A stretch of DNA of 64,000 nt from an uncultured Muribaculaceae bacterium (GCA_944320595.1 CALUIB010000013.1:29480-93479), one strand, 5' to 3'; shown: positions 25,947 through 35,309, counted from the stretch's first letter. Numbers and translations are program-made. The notes: generated from the sequence alone by a model not told the origin.

Positions 25947-28331
25947 TTAATTGACGAACAGTATTTTTGTGGCTACTTTGCCGCTGCTGCTTGAACCGTC
26001 GCTTTGCGAGACCAGCACGAAATACACGCCGGTCTTTACACGCCGTCCTGCCGCATTGCAGCCGTCCCAAATGGCTGTTCCGCCTATCGACTGCAGCGAA
26101 CGCACCACGTTGCCTGCCGCATCGGCAATCTTTACGAGCGAATTGTCCATTAGTCCTGTTATGGCTATGCTGCCAGTAAAGTCGGGCCTGACGGGGTTGG
26201 GGTAGGCATACACGCCCGAGAAGTCGGCGGCTGGCTGCGAGGCATCGCTGAATAACTCTACTATGCCAGCTGCGGTGGCGGCGAACACCGAGTTGGAATT
26301 GGTGGCGCAGCACACCGAGTAGATGATGTTGCTCGGCAAGTCGCTGTTGTCGGTGGTGTAGTGGCGCAGCACCTGGCTGCCGTCTTCGTTCACAAGGTAC
26401 AGGCCGCTGCCGGTGGTGGCCATCCACTTGCGGTTGTTGCCGTCGATGGCTATCGATGAAACGGGTATGCCGTCGAGCAGGTTGTCGGCATAGTTGGTGC
26501 CGTCGTTGCGCGGTATGCGCGGGCGGGTAATCGAGGCGTTGGAGCCGAATGCGTTTGTGGGGTTGAGGTACATGGGGCCCCTCTCGGTCCCTACCCACAG
26601 GGTGCCGTCCTCTTCCTCGGCAAAGCATAGCACATATCGCCATTCAAATCCGTTGCCGTCTTGGTCGGGCACGCTGCCGGCGGAGATTGTCGCCGTCTGT
26701 ATCGCCGTCGATGCCGGGTTGCCGTTGTCGTTGATGAAGTAGATGCTGCCGTTGTACTCGACATTGGATATTACCTTGATGTCGCCTCGCTTGGTTATGA
26801 GAAAGCACGAGCTGTGGGTTGCGTCTTCTATCGGTGCATTGACTGTTATCCAGTCGGCTTGGGTGACAGTGGAACTTTGCACCTTGTCGCCCGGCAGCAC
26901 CATCAGGGGCGACGGTGTTTCGCCGCCTTGCAGCAGCCACAGGTTGCCTGCCGCGTCGAATTGCATCGCCGTCGCGTTCACGGCATCGTCGGCTTCGCCC
27001 GACTTTGCCGCAATCATCGGGCTGTTGCTGGTGTCGTATTTAACAACTTCACCGTCGGGCCTTACTTGGTATGCCCCTTCATAGAGCGAACCTATCAGGT
27101 AGCCATTGTCATACGGGTTGAATATTGGGTTGTAAATCTGCCGCAGGTATCCGTCCGACTGGGGGTTGGTGACTGGTATGCCATCAGGAAGGGCGTTTCG
27201 CCACTGCCCGTCTTGTAGGAAATTCACTTGTGCCGGTTTGGTAAGATATTGTGCTACTCGCGTGGGGCCGCTGCTGGCCACGAGCAGTGTGCCGGTGCTA
27301 CTGTCGAAGGCCAGACTCACAGGGTGGGCCACCGACGTGGCATTGGGGTGGTAGTAGTCGGACAGCACCGTTACGCCCCCATCGGAGTCGAGGCTTATGT
27401 GCCGCAGGCCGGAGGTGCTAAGTTCCCACATCTGCCCACGCTCCTCCATCGAGGAGACTATCGCCTGGCTGCCTGCCGTCTCGGTCGGCAGCGCATGTGT
27501 ATCGGCGATGTGCCCGTATTGGTCCAAGTAGATTACCCTTGAGTGGTCGCCGCTGGTGGCGATGTAACCCTCTTGCGTGGGCTGTATCTGTGCCATCCCT
27601 TCCGATGCTACAAGGCTTATGCTGTGTGTCCCACTCGGGTCGATATTTATATTGTAAGTCCAGCCTCCTGCAAATATTACTGCATCGCCGGCCGACGAGA
27701 ACGGCAGCAGGCGCGCGCTTTCGTGCAGGGTGGTGGCCGTCATCTCGGCCAGCGTCTGCGGCACTGAGCCGAGGAGGCAGTAGCGCAGGCTGTCGGCGTT
27801 CACCCACAGGTAGCTATTGGTAGCGGCCACCGAGCTGACTTCGGTGTTGAAGATGCGTGAAAACTCCACGTCGAAACTCTCGTCATTGAACACCACGATG
27901 CCGAATGCCGTGGCCACCAGCATACGCCCGTCGGCAAAGGTTATGTCGTTGATCGTGCGGCTGCCTTGCAAGTCGGCATTGTATATGTCGGGCAGGTTGA
28001 TGGTTTCTCCGTCGTCGGTGAGGATGTCGATGTTGCTGTCATCGTAGGCCACGGCTAAGTAGCCGCGGCTGTAGTTGTAGTACACGTTGCGCACGGTGCT
28101 GCCGTTGAGGCGGTTGTTGCGCGAGTAGTAGTCGCTCTCGTCGTTCACCTTGTCGTAGCTGTAGAGGGTGTTGTCCGAGAGGTAATACACCATGTCGCCG
28201 GTGTCGATGAGCCTTGTTATGTCGTTCCCAAAAGTGGGGTGTATCTTTATGCTGCCTATTGCGCCCTGTGCGGCTGCTTGGCCTGCGGCTGCCAGTGCGG
28301 CCATGAGGGCGATGATGATTTTTCGTGTCAT
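25947..28331 (-). CDS. PorZ-like beta-propeller protein with T9SS C-terminal domain
   Basis: A protein of about 794 residues with a signal peptide (MTRKIIIALMAALAAAG, AQG). Two regions of propeller repeats follow (for example WVNADSLRYCLLG and GTLWVGTERGPMYLNP). The C-terminal domain begins at AYPNPVRPDFTGSIAI and continues with a WDGCNAAGRRVKTGVYFV segment, as in the PorZ subunit of the T9SS attachment complex of Porphyromonas. PorZ is thought to supply anionic lipopolysaccharide to the sortase PorU. The symbol is withheld because other propeller proteins share this plan. ATG at 28331 is preferred to one 14 codons upstream. Confidence 0.72.
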   Translation of the reverse strand: MTRKIIIALMAALAAAGQAAAQGAIGSIKIHPTFGNDITRLIDTGDMVYYLSDNTLYSYDKVNDESDYYSRNNRLNGSTVRNVYYNYSRGYLAVAYDDSNIDILTDDGETINLPDIYNADLQGSRTINDITFADGRMLVATAFGIVVFNDESFDVEFSRIFNTEVSSVAATNSYLWVNADSLRYCLLGSVPQTLAEMTATTLHESARLLPFSSAGDAVIFAGGWTYNINIDPSGTHSISLVASEGMAQIQPTQEGYIATSGDHSRVIYLDQYGHIADTHALPTETAGSQAIVSSMEERGQMWELSTSGLRHISLDSDGGVTVLSDYYHPNATSVAHPVSLAFDSSTGTLLVASSGPTRVAQYLTKPAQVNFLQDGQWRNALPDGIPVTNPQSDGYLRQIYNPIFNPYDNGYLIGSLYEGAYQVRPDGEVVKYDTSNSPMIAAKSGEADDAVNATAMQFDAAGNLWLLQGGETPSPLMVLPGDKVQSSTVTQADWITVNAPIEDATHSSCFLITKRGDIKVISNVEYNGSIYFINDNGNPASTAIQTATISAGSVPDQDGNGFEWRYVLCFAEEEDGTLWVGTERGPMYLNPTNAFGSNASITRPRIPRNDGTNYADNLLDGIPVSSIAIDGNNRKWMATTGSGLYLVNEDGSQVLRHYTTDNSDLPSNIIYSVCCATNSNSVFAATAAGIVELFSDASQPAADFSGVYAYPNPVRPDFTGSIAITGLMDNSLVKIADAAGNVVRSLQSIGGTAIWDGCNAAGRRVKTGVYFVLVSQSDGSSSSGKVATKILFVN

Positions 28332-28397
28332 AAAAATCTTGTTTATAATAATAACGTGGCTATGGCGGCGCAAATTGTGTGTGCGCAGGTGTGAGGG

Positions 28398-30116
28398 CTA
28401 CATTCCGAAGTAGCGGCGCAGCACGTCGGCATTGGTTTGCGCCGGTGTGCGCACTGCCAGCAATGCTTGCCTCTGGCAGGCGTAGAAAGCGGGTAATGCC
28501 TGCCTTAGTGCAGCCTCGTCGCCGGCCTCGAAATATTCAAATTCAAAAGCTGCGGCGATGGCTCGTGTGCGGTCGGGGCGAGCCACCTCGAAGTATCGTT
28601 CAAGTTCGGGTAGACTCGAAGTGCCGTTGAGAAAGCGGAATATGTTGCCGCCGCCGTTGCACATCACTATTATTTTCAGTTTTGCCGAATTGTATTGCGA
28701 CGAAATACCGGCAAGGTCGTAGCCGAAGCTCATGTCGCCGGTCACCAGCAAGGCCGTTTCCCCGGCAGGGGCCACAAGCGCGGTGCCGAGCGCGGTGGAA
28801 GTGCTGCCATCGATGCCCGATGTGCCGCGGTTGCAGTAGCACGGTTGCTTGACGGCGGTGCCGAATAGCTGGGCGTAGCGTATGCATGTGCCGTTTGACA
28901 GGTGCAGCGTGTAATGAGCCGGTATCGACGGTATTATTACGGAAAATGCCTTTAGGTCGCACCAGGGGGCGTCGGCCACATACTGCTCGTGCCACCGGGC
29001 GGCTTCGCCTGCGAGTTGCTGCCACCGTCGTGCATAGCCCGGTGCGAGGCTTTGCTCGGGTGGCAGTGCATCGAGCAGTTGGCCGAAGAATAGCTCGGGC
29101 GGTGTGTCGATGCGGCGTGTGAGGTGCTGCATGGTGTCGATGGTGCAAGGGTCGGTACCCACCCTCCATTCTTGGGCGGCCGGGTAGCGGCGCAGGAATT
29201 TCTTTGCCACCTTCGACACTAATGAGCCGCCCATGGTGATAAGCAATTGCGGTGCATATTGCCGAGCCTTGCCCGATGGCATTGCACCGAGTGTGCGGTC
29301 GATGGCTGAAATGAACTGCTCGTCGTGCAGGTTGGAAATGGTTTCGGTGAGTATGGCCACATTGCCGCATTGTCGGGCGATGCCCGACAATGCGGCATTA
29401 AGCTGGTGCGACGGGTGATGGAAACCGGCCACAATCATCACCCGTTCTGTTCCGGCAAGTTCTGTGGCAAGCTGTTGCATTGTCGCCCTGTCAACAGTTG
29501 GAGCCGTTGCCCCGTGCTTGATTATGCGCACAGGACTGGCCACCGGCACGGTTTCGCACAGTGGGTCGGCGAGCGGTACGTTAATGTGCACAGGCCCCAT
29601 GGGCGCTGTGGTTGCCGTGATGGCGGCATCGTTGATTAGGCGGTTGGCATACCAGCGGTCTTGTTCGCCGATGCACGATGTTGGCAGGTCGTAACTTTGT
29701 TTCACGATTGCGGCAAGAGATTTGTCTTGCCTTATCGTTTGGCTGTCGTTTTGGTCAATCCATTCTCGCGGGCGGTCGGCGGATACTGCAATGATGGGGA
29801 TTTGCCTGTAATAAGCCTCGGCGATGGCGGGTGCATAGTCGAGCAATGCCGACCCCGATGTGCACACAATCATCACCGGTTGCAGCAGCCGCTGTGCTAT
29901 GCCTATGGCAGCGAATGCCGCACTGCGCTCGTCGGTAATCACCCACTTGCTTATACGCGGTTCACGGGCAAGAGCTATAAGCAGCGGCGCATTGCGCGAG
30001 CCGGGCGACACCACGGCGTGCCGCACGCCGGCGGCAATCATTATTTCCACTATTTCACGGCATTGCACGTGTGCCGAGGTTGTGCCTGCAATGGCGGTTT
30101 TGTTGTGTTGTTCCAT
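28398..30116 (-). CDS. menD: MenD, succinyl-enolpyruvyl-cyclohexene-carboxylate synthase
   Basis: A 572-residue thiamine-diphosphate enzyme of menaquinone synthesis that joins isochorismate and 2-oxoglutarate. Evidence is the N-terminal HAVVSPGSRNAPLLIALA, SADRPREWIDQNDSQTIRQ and, in the C-terminal domain, VTGDMSFGYDLAGISSQYN in place of the GDG cofactor motif. No other men gene is in the window. It lies 22 bases after the xanthine phosphoribosyltransferase gene and 66 bases before the PorZ-like gene on the same strand. Confidence 0.94.
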   Translation of the reverse strand: MEQHNKTAIAGTTSAHVQCREIVEIMIAAGVRHAVVSPGSRNAPLLIALAREPRISKWVITDERSAAFAAIGIAQRLLQPVMIVCTSGSALLDYAPAIAEAYYRQIPIIAVSADRPREWIDQNDSQTIRQDKSLAAIVKQSYDLPTSCIGEQDRWYANRLINDAAITATTAPMGPVHINVPLADPLCETVPVASPVRIIKHGATAPTVDRATMQQLATELAGTERVMIVAGFHHPSHQLNAALSGIARQCGNVAILTETISNLHDEQFISAIDRTLGAMPSGKARQYAPQLLITMGGSLVSKVAKKFLRRYPAAQEWRVGTDPCTIDTMQHLTRRIDTPPELFFGQLLDALPPEQSLAPGYARRWQQLAGEAARWHEQYVADAPWCDLKAFSVIIPSIPAHYTLHLSNGTCIRYAQLFGTAVKQPCYCNRGTSGIDGSTSTALGTALVAPAGETALLVTGDMSFGYDLAGISSQYNSAKLKIIVMCNGGGNIFRFLNGTSSLPELERYFEVARPDRTRAIAAAFEFEYFEAGDEAALRQALPAFYACQRQALLAVRTPAQTNADVLRRYFGM

Positions 30117-30138
30117 CGTCGTTAAAAACAGTTTTTTG

Positions 30139-30705
30139 TTATATCAGCTTGATTTGGCAATTGTCGAGCGAGGCCACGCTGGCAAGGCTTTCCACTCGGT
30201 AGCCCATCGAGCGCAATCGGTCGCCGCCCCCCTGGAACGCTTTCTCGATGATAAAGCCGAATCCGCAGATGGTGGCACCGGCCTGCCGGGCAAGGTCGAT
30301 GATGCCGAGCGCGGCGTTGCCGTAGGCAAGGAAGTCGTCGATGAACAGTATGCGGTCGGCCCGGGTCAGGAAGTCGGAGCTGATGCACACGGTGTAGTCG
30401 CGGTCCTTGGTGAACGAGTGTATCACAGTAGTAAGCATGTGTTCCATGGTTTTGGGCTGCTTTTTCTTGACAAACACCACTGGCAGGTGCATCGCGGCTC
30501 CCGTCATAATTGCAGGTGCGATGCCGCTTGCCTCGATGGTTACAATTTTGTTCACTCCGCTGTCGGCATACAGCCGTGCAAATTCCTCGCCAATGCGGCA
30601 CATTAGGTCGGGGTCCATTTGGTGATTTATGAAACTATCCACCTTCAGTATCCCGCCCGGGTAGCATTTGCCGTCTTCCAAAATTCGTTGTTTCAGCAAT
30701 TCCAT
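30139..30705 (-). CDS. xpt: Xanthine phosphoribosyltransferase
   Basis: A 188-residue purine salvage enzyme that makes XMP from xanthine and PRPP. The PRPP loop is [15 protein letters not shown] near residues 124-138, and the N-terminus [25 protein letters not shown]... is typical of the Xpt family. I chose ATG at 30705; the 56-residue extension runs through the upstream terminator. Between the ferredoxin gene and this one lie two hairpins with T runs, so read-through may be regulated. Confidence 0.92.
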   Translation of the reverse strand: MELLKQRILEDGKCYPGGILKVDSFINHQMDPDLMCRIGEEFARLYADSGVNKIVTIEASGIAPAIMTGAAMHLPVVFVKKKQPKTMEHMLTTVIHSFTKDRDYTVCISSDFLTRADRILFIDDFLAYGNAALGIIDLARQAGATICGFGFIIEKAFQGGGDRLRSMGYRVESLASVASLDNCQIKLI

Positions 30706-30734
30706 AAGGCAAATTATCGTGGGGTGTAAAAAAT

Positions 30735-30766
30735 CACCATTGCCGCACAGTGCCGGGGCAATGGTG
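30735..30766 (-). terminator. Hairpin with T run just upstream of xpt
   Basis: On the minus strand a 10-bp perfect stem (30766-30757 with 30744-30735) is followed directly by a run of six T. It ends about 28 bases before the xpt start codon. It could be a second terminator for the ferredoxin gene or an attenuator of xpt. Confidence 0.6.
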
Positions 30767-30770
30767 AATG

Positions 30771-30804
30771 AAAAACCTAACCCCCGCGTGGGGGAGTTCT
30801 TTTT
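30771..30804 (-). terminator. Terminator of the ferredoxin gene
   Basis: CCCCC and GGGGG arms (30781-30785 and 30790-30794) with flanking pairs are followed on the minus strand by GGTTTTTC. It lies 9 bases beyond the ferredoxin stop codon. Confidence 0.75.
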
Positions 30805-30812
30805 ACCTTGTA

Positions 30813-30980
30813 TTAACCTTCGGTGATGGCGTCGCTCGGGCAAGATGCTGCGCAGCTGCCGCAGTCGATGCACTTATCGGGGTCAATGTGATAGATGTCG
30901 CCTTCAGAGATAGCGTCAACCGGGCAAACACTCATGCAAGTGCCGCAGGCTACGCAAGCGTCGGTAATAACATGTGCCAT
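30813..30980 (-). CDS. 2[4Fe-4S] ferredoxin
   Basis: A 55-residue ferredoxin with two cluster motifs, [12 protein letters not shown] and [12 protein letters not shown], starting MAHVITDAC. It carries low-potential electrons in the cytoplasm, for example to pyruvate:ferredoxin oxidoreductase. ATG at 30980 gives the standard short form; the longer reading by 17 residues is rejected. It has its own promoter and terminator, so it is probably a single, strongly expressed gene. Confidence 0.93.
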   Translation of the reverse strand: MAHVITDACVACGTCMSVCPVDAISEGDIYHIDPDKCIDCGSCAASCPSDAITEG

Positions 30981-31028
30981 TGTAGTAGAAAAATTAAATT
31001 GGTTAAACAGATTAAACAAATATTGCTG

Positions 31029-31058
31029 CAAATGTACTGATTTTTTTCATACCGACAA
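31029..31058 (-). promoter_or_regulatory. Promoter of the ferredoxin gene
   Basis: On the minus strand TTG (31058-31056) is followed after 19 bases by TACATTTG (31036-31029). The ATG is 48 bases downstream. Confidence 0.6.
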
Positions 31059-31194
31059 CTGCTGAACGTGGTTTTTTATGCAATATAACTGTAATTGCTT
31101 GTGTTGTAGGTGATTGTTGTATATGCCAAGTGGCTGGTTCAAGTGAGTGGATTTAGAAAGGTGGGAAATGACTTAAAAATGTGCGAAAAAATAG

Positions 31195-31202
31195 TAAATT
31201 TG
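31195..31202 (+). promoter_or_regulatory. -7 element of the glycosyltransferase gene
   Basis: TAAATTTG at 31195-31202 fits TAnnTTTG. The ATG is at 31226. No TTTG is found at the expected -33 distance. Confidence 0.5.
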
Positions 31203-31225
31203 CAGAATTAAGTGTTGATTAGGCT

Positions 31226-31993
31226 ATGGGACGGCTTTTTAGTATAATAACGGTAACTTACAATGCAGGCAGCGTAATCTCACCCACATTGGAAAGTGTC
31301 GGGCGGCAGTCGCTTGACGACTACGAATATGTGGTGGTGGATGGCGCATCGGGCGATGACACTCTTGCCCGGGTGAAGGCATCGGGGATAAGTGGGCTGC
31401 GCGTCGTAAGCGAACCCGACTGCGGGCTTTATGATGCCATGAACAAGGGGTTGGCAATGGCACGGGGGGAATACTTGATATTCCTTAATGCAGGCGACGC
31501 ATTTGCCGACACTGACGTGCTGGCCCGCCTTGCTCGGAAGGCTCATGAGGGCGATTACGACATATTGTATGGGCAGACGCAGCTTGTCGATGCCGCGCGC
31601 CGTGTTATAGGGCCAAGGCACCTTGTGGCCCCCGCGAGTCTTACCGCCGACAGTTTCAAGCAAGGTATGCTGGTGTGCCACCAGGCTTTCGTGGCTCGCC
31701 GCAGCATGGCACCGCAGTTTGACTTGCGTTACCGTTTCTCGGCCGACTATGACTGGTGCATACGATGCCTGCTGCAAAGCCGTGGAAATGGGTATGTGGG
31801 GGCTCAGCCCATAATAGACTTCTTAGTTGACACGGCTGGCACCACCGAGCGCAACCATAAGGCTTCGCTCAAAGAACGGTTCGACATAATGTGCCGCTAC
31901 TATGGCACCGTGCCGACCATTGCCAGGCATTTGTCGTTTATTCCCCGTTATCTTGGTGAGAAACGGCGTAAAAAAAGGTTGTTGGAAAAATGA
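31226..31993 (+). CDS. Glycosyltransferase family 2
   Basis: A 255-residue GT-A fold glycosyltransferase without membrane segments. The nucleotide-sugar site is seen in ITVTYNAGSVISPTLESV at the N-terminus, YVVVDGASGDDTL near 40, and the DxD-like FLNAGDAFADTD near 90. Its likely role is one step of surface polysaccharide or lipopolysaccharide synthesis. No other glycosyltransferase is next to it, so the polymer is unknown. Confidence 0.88.
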   Translation: MGRLFSIITVTYNAGSVISPTLESVGRQSLDDYEYVVVDGASGDDTLARVKASGISGLRVVSEPDCGLYDAMNKGLAMARGEYLIFLNAGDAFADTDVLARLARKAHEGDYDILYGQTQLVDAARRVIGPRHLVAPASLTADSFKQGMLVCHQAFVARRSMAPQFDLRYRFSADYDWCIRCLLQSRGNGYVGAQPIIDFLVDTAGTTERNHKASLKERFDIMCRYYGTVPTIARHLSFIPRYLGEKRRKKRLLEK

Positions 31994-32106
31994 ATAATTT
32001 GCAACGCTGGCTCAAGCTGCCAGTAAGGCTGTGCTAATCGTCGTGGTGATGACATGGCTTATTTCCGTTTTGTGGCCAGTATAGCTTTTTGTGAGAAAAT
32101 GGATTT

Positions 32107-32532
32107 ATGGAAATTGATACGAAACAAATAACAGTAGTGTTTGATGACGACCATCCTGGGTCGCTTGCCGGTGTCACGGGCATATTGTCGCGCCATGCAG
32201 TCAACATATTGGCCATGACGGCGAGCGGCAATCGGGAAAACGGCAGGGCACACTTTGTGGTTGACCACATAAGGCTCGCATTCGACATATTGCAGAACCA
32301 TGGCTACCATGTGGTGGCCGAGGACGTGCTGTGCTTGCAGGTGAAGAATGTGGCCGGGGCATTGCACAAGTCGTTGCAGCTGCTTGCCGAGCACGACATA
32401 AACATCGACTACATATATGCCTTCGCGCAAGAAACCACCGAGGGAGGTACGGCAGTGATAAAGTGCGACGAGGCATCGCGGGCGAAATCGGTGCTTGTTG
32501 CCCATTTCAAGGGACTGCGTAGCAGCGAGTGA
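32107..32532 (+). CDS. ACT domain protein
   Basis: A 141-residue protein made of two ACT domains: residues about 7-65 (ITVVFDDDHPGSLAGVTGIL) and 73-140 (LCLQVKNVAGALHKSLQLLAE). ACT domains bind amino acids and control linked enzymes. Stand-alone double-ACT proteins are common in Bacteroidetes, often beside phenylacetate-CoA ligase or indolepyruvate oxidoreductase genes, but neither is here. The ligand is not predictable. Confidence 0.85.
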   Translation: MEIDTKQITVVFDDDHPGSLAGVTGILSRHAVNILAMTASGNRENGRAHFVVDHIRLAFDILQNHGYHVVAEDVLCLQVKNVAGALHKSLQLLAEHDINIDYIYAFAQETTEGGTAVIKCDEASRAKSVLVAHFKGLRSSE

Positions 32533-32545
32533 AATGGTTGGGGTT

Positions 32546-33469
32546 TTACCTGTGGCGCGATGAAGCCTTTTGCAGGAACGGGGTGCCGCCTCCGGGGCGT
32601 GGGGCGCGTTTGCCCATGTCGGCAGGGCCGTATTGTTGGCCACCGGTGTAGTCGTGTAGGAGCGAATGTAGCACCTGAAAGAGCAGTCCGCCCACGTCAA
32701 TGCCGAATTTGCTGCCATTGATGTTGATTTGCGGAATTAGTATCGGGATGGTCATCCATTTGTGGCTGTAGGGGTCGTAATATCGTTGCGCCCCCATTTC
32801 CATCGAGAATTTGTCGCTCATCTGCACACCTATTGTTGCCCCGTAGTTCGACCGTGCCATATAAGGCATTGCTGCCATGGAATGGTACAAGCCTCCGCCA
32901 TGTTGGTAGCTCCCGAATGCGTTAAGCGTTAGACGGTCGTTGAGTTGGTATGAGAGTTGTCCCGATACCCCGTAGTTGTTGTACAGACGGTTGTCGAGAT
33001 GGTATTTCGTGCCAGTTATCGAGCCTGTTATGGAAAAGCGGCCAAAATCTTGGAACAATGAGACAGAGCCTGTAGCGATGTTGCCCATCCCGGGGAATGT
33101 GTTCATGGAACTTGATGCAAACACTCCTCCGCCTTGCCAAGAGGCAATTGAGCCTGCGGCATAGTTGCTGCCAAGGCTGAATTGGCGTTGGTGGTAAAAA
33201 TTATAATCACTTGGTTTGGGGGCAAGTCCGTGATATACGTTGATGTTGGCCGCCATATTGTGATGCAATGAGTCGTCGGCCACTGCCGATGGTTGCGCGG
33301 TAATGGGCTGTGGTATGGAAAGCGTGTAGCGGGGAGAGGTGAAGTCGCCGTTATGCAATTTTAGTTGTGGCGGTTGCAATGGCTGCACGTCGGTGATGCG
33401 CAGCGGCGTTTCTTGTGCGTTGGTCGAGAGAGTGAGTAGCAGTAGCAATATTTTCAGGGCAGTCTTCAT
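32546..33469 (-). CDS. Outer membrane protein, unknown function
   Basis: A 307-residue exported protein. It has a signal peptide (MKTALKILLLLLTLSTNAQ) and a C-terminal 220 residues of alternating strands rich in Gly, Ser and aromatic residues (FSITGSITGTKYHLD, YGATIGVQMSDKFSMEMG), which suggest a small beta-barrel. I do not recognise the family. The C-terminal tail (GKRAPRPGGGTPFLQK) is basic and probably unstructured. ATG at 33469 is chosen because it starts the signal peptide. Confidence 0.7.
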   Translation of the reverse strand: MKTALKILLLLLTLSTNAQETPLRITDVQPLQPPQLKLHNGDFTSPRYTLSIPQPITAQPSAVADDSLHHNMAANINVYHGLAPKPSDYNFYHQRQFSLGSNYAAGSIASWQGGGVFASSSMNTFPGMGNIATGSVSLFQDFGRFSITGSITGTKYHLDNRLYNNYGVSGQLSYQLNDRLTLNAFGSYQHGGGLYHSMAAMPYMARSNYGATIGVQMSDKFSMEMGAQRYYDPYSHKWMTIPILIPQININGSKFGIDVGGLLFQVLHSLLHDYTGGQQYGPADMGKRAPRPGGGTPFLQKASSRHR

Positions 33470-33590
33470 AAGTGCCATTTTAGTTTGCAATGATAGCAAT
33501 AAATCTTCTCATTTGGGCGTGATTTAATTCTGTTTAACTATTTAACCTTGCACTATATTTTGATAATATAGACTGTGCGGCTCGGCTAAA

Positions 33591-33642
33591 GCAAATTCAT
33601 ACAAGTATGATTTGCAATTGCGCTCGTCTTGTACTATATTTG
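33591..33642 (+). promoter_or_regulatory. Promoter with overlapping palindrome
   Basis: TTTG (33611-33614), 20 bases, then TATATTTG (33635-33642) matches the consensus exactly. An imperfect palindrome (33591-33602 with 33605-33615, one bulged base) covers the -33 element and could be an operator. The start codon follows at 33661. Confidence 0.7.
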
Positions 33643-33660
33643 TAATAAATTGTGAATGAC

Positions 33661-35247
33661 ATGAAATACCCGATAGGCATACAGAGCTTTGAGAAACTTA
33701 GGGAAGATGGTTATGTTTATGTCGATAAGACGGCATTGATATATAACTTGGTTCATGATGGTACTATATATTTCCTGAGCCGCCCACGGCGGTTCGGGAA
33801 AAGTCTTTTGGTTTCCACCCTGAAGAACTATTTTCTTGGGCGCAAGGAGCTGTTTCGCGGACTTGCCATAGACTCGCTTGAAACGGAATGGGCGGAATAT
33901 CCCGTGTTCCACATTGATTTTAACGGGGAGAATTTCACTGCCCCAGGCACGCTTGAGAGGGCTATTGAGGACGCTGTTGCCGCATGGGAGGAGGTTTACG
34001 GTCGGTCGTCGTTCACGACCATAGGCAAGCGTTTCGCCCATGTGCTTAACCAGGCACATATAAAGCATGACCGCCGGTGTGTGGTGCTTATTGACGAATA
34101 TGACAAGCCAATTCTCGATGTGCTTGACTCTGGTACTGTTACCACTGTCGGTGGGGTGCAGATGCAACTTGAAGATGCCAACCGCGAGATACTGAAGGGT
34201 TTTTACTCGGTGTTCAAGGCCGCCGACAATGACTTGCAGTTCGTGCTACTGACGGGGGTGACCAAGTTCTCGCAGGTGAGCGTGTTCAGCGGCTTCAACC
34301 AGCCGGCCGACATAAGCATGGACCCGCGCTACGAGACGCTGTGCGGCATCACCCAGCAGGAGATGGAAGGTTATTTTGCCGAGGCCATCGAAGAGATGGC
34401 AGGCAGCCAAGGTGTCAGTGGCGATGAAATGAAGGAGTTACTGAAACGGCAATATGACGGCTACCATTTTAGCAAAAACATGACTGATGTATATAACCCG
34501 TTCAGTCTGCTGAATGCTTTTGCTTCACAGGACATACGCGACTACTGGTTCAGCAGCGGAACGCCGAGCTACTTAGTGCGGCTGCTGTCGCACACCGACG
34601 ACAACCTCGACGAGATAACGGGCAAGTATTACGACCCGCAGGAGTTTGTCGATTACAAGGCCACGGTTGAAAAGCCGCTGCCGATGATATACCAGAGCGG
34701 CTACCTCACCATAAAGGACTACAGGCCGCGGCGCGGCACGTTCCTGCTCGACTATCCCAACAACGAGGTTAAGAAGGGTTTCGTGTCGCTCGTTGCCGCC
34801 GATTATTTCAAGCCCCGCACCGAGAGCGTGAACAGCTGGGTGCAGGACCTGCTCGACGCGCTTGAGGATGGCGACACCGACAAGTTGTGCAAGCTGTTCA
34901 CGTCGTTCCTCTCCGACATACCCTACGCCATGCGGCGCAAGGAGAACGAAAGGGAGAGGGAGCGGTACTTCCACTACACGTTCTACCTGATATTCCGCCT
35001 CGTGAGCGTCTATACGGTATATTCCGAAAAGCAGCAGAGCGAGGGGCGCGTGGACTGCATAGTGGAAACTCCCGACTACGTTTACATCTTCGAGTTCAAG
35101 CTCGACGGCTCGGCCGATGATGCGCTGGCACAAATCGAGGAGAAGGGCTACGCACGCCCCTACGCCGCCGACAGCCGCCGACTATATAAAATTGGCGCGG
35201 TGTTCTCCTCGCAGACCGGCACTATAGCCGAGTGGAAAGTGGATTGA
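33661..35247 (+). CDS. AAA-ATPase-like protein with PD-(D/E)XK nuclease domain
   Basis: A 528-residue protein of a family hugely expanded in gut Bacteroidetes and of unknown role. The N-terminal AAA-ATPase-like domain starts MKYPIGIQSFEKLREDGYVY, with Walker A FLSRPRRFGKSLLVSTL and the acidic VVLIDEYDKPILD. The C-terminal nuclease-like domain shows the catalytic core GRVDCIVETPDYVYIFEFKL (D, then ExK). ATG at 33661 is preferred to GTG at 33652. A strong promoter with a palindrome precedes it. Confidence 0.88.
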   Translation: MKYPIGIQSFEKLREDGYVYVDKTALIYNLVHDGTIYFLSRPRRFGKSLLVSTLKNYFLGRKELFRGLAIDSLETEWAEYPVFHIDFNGENFTAPGTLERAIEDAVAAWEEVYGRSSFTTIGKRFAHVLNQAHIKHDRRCVVLIDEYDKPILDVLDSGTVTTVGGVQMQLEDANREILKGFYSVFKAADNDLQFVLLTGVTKFSQVSVFSGFNQPADISMDPRYETLCGITQQEMEGYFAEAIEEMAGSQGVSGDEMKELLKRQYDGYHFSKNMTDVYNPFSLLNAFASQDIRDYWFSSGTPSYLVRLLSHTDDNLDEITGKYYDPQEFVDYKATVEKPLPMIYQSGYLTIKDYRPRRGTFLLDYPNNEVKKGFVSLVAADYFKPRTESVNSWVQDLLDALEDGDTDKLCKLFTSFLSDIPYAMRRKENERERERYFHYTFYLIFRLVSVYTVYSEKQQSEGRVDCIVETPDYVYIFEFKLDGSADDALAQIEEKGYARPYAADSRRLYKIGAVFSSQTGTIAEWKVD

Positions 35248-35301
35248 GTGCGGAAATAAGCGTTTTAACGTAAATTATGCAGGCATTTTTTTGATATTTT
35301 G

Positions 35302-35309
35302 TATTTTTG
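35302..35309 (+). promoter_or_regulatory. Possible -7 element upstream of parC
   Basis: TATTTTTG at 35302-35309 fits TAnnTTTG, with no TTTG at a good distance. If used, the parC leader RNA would be about 170 bases. The interval 35310-35481 shows no other clear feature. Confidence 0.3.

Noticed and set aside
30706..30873. A 56-residue N-terminal extension of Xpt
   Set aside because: It would be translated from two terminator hairpins and overlap the ferredoxin gene. The normal family start is at 30705.
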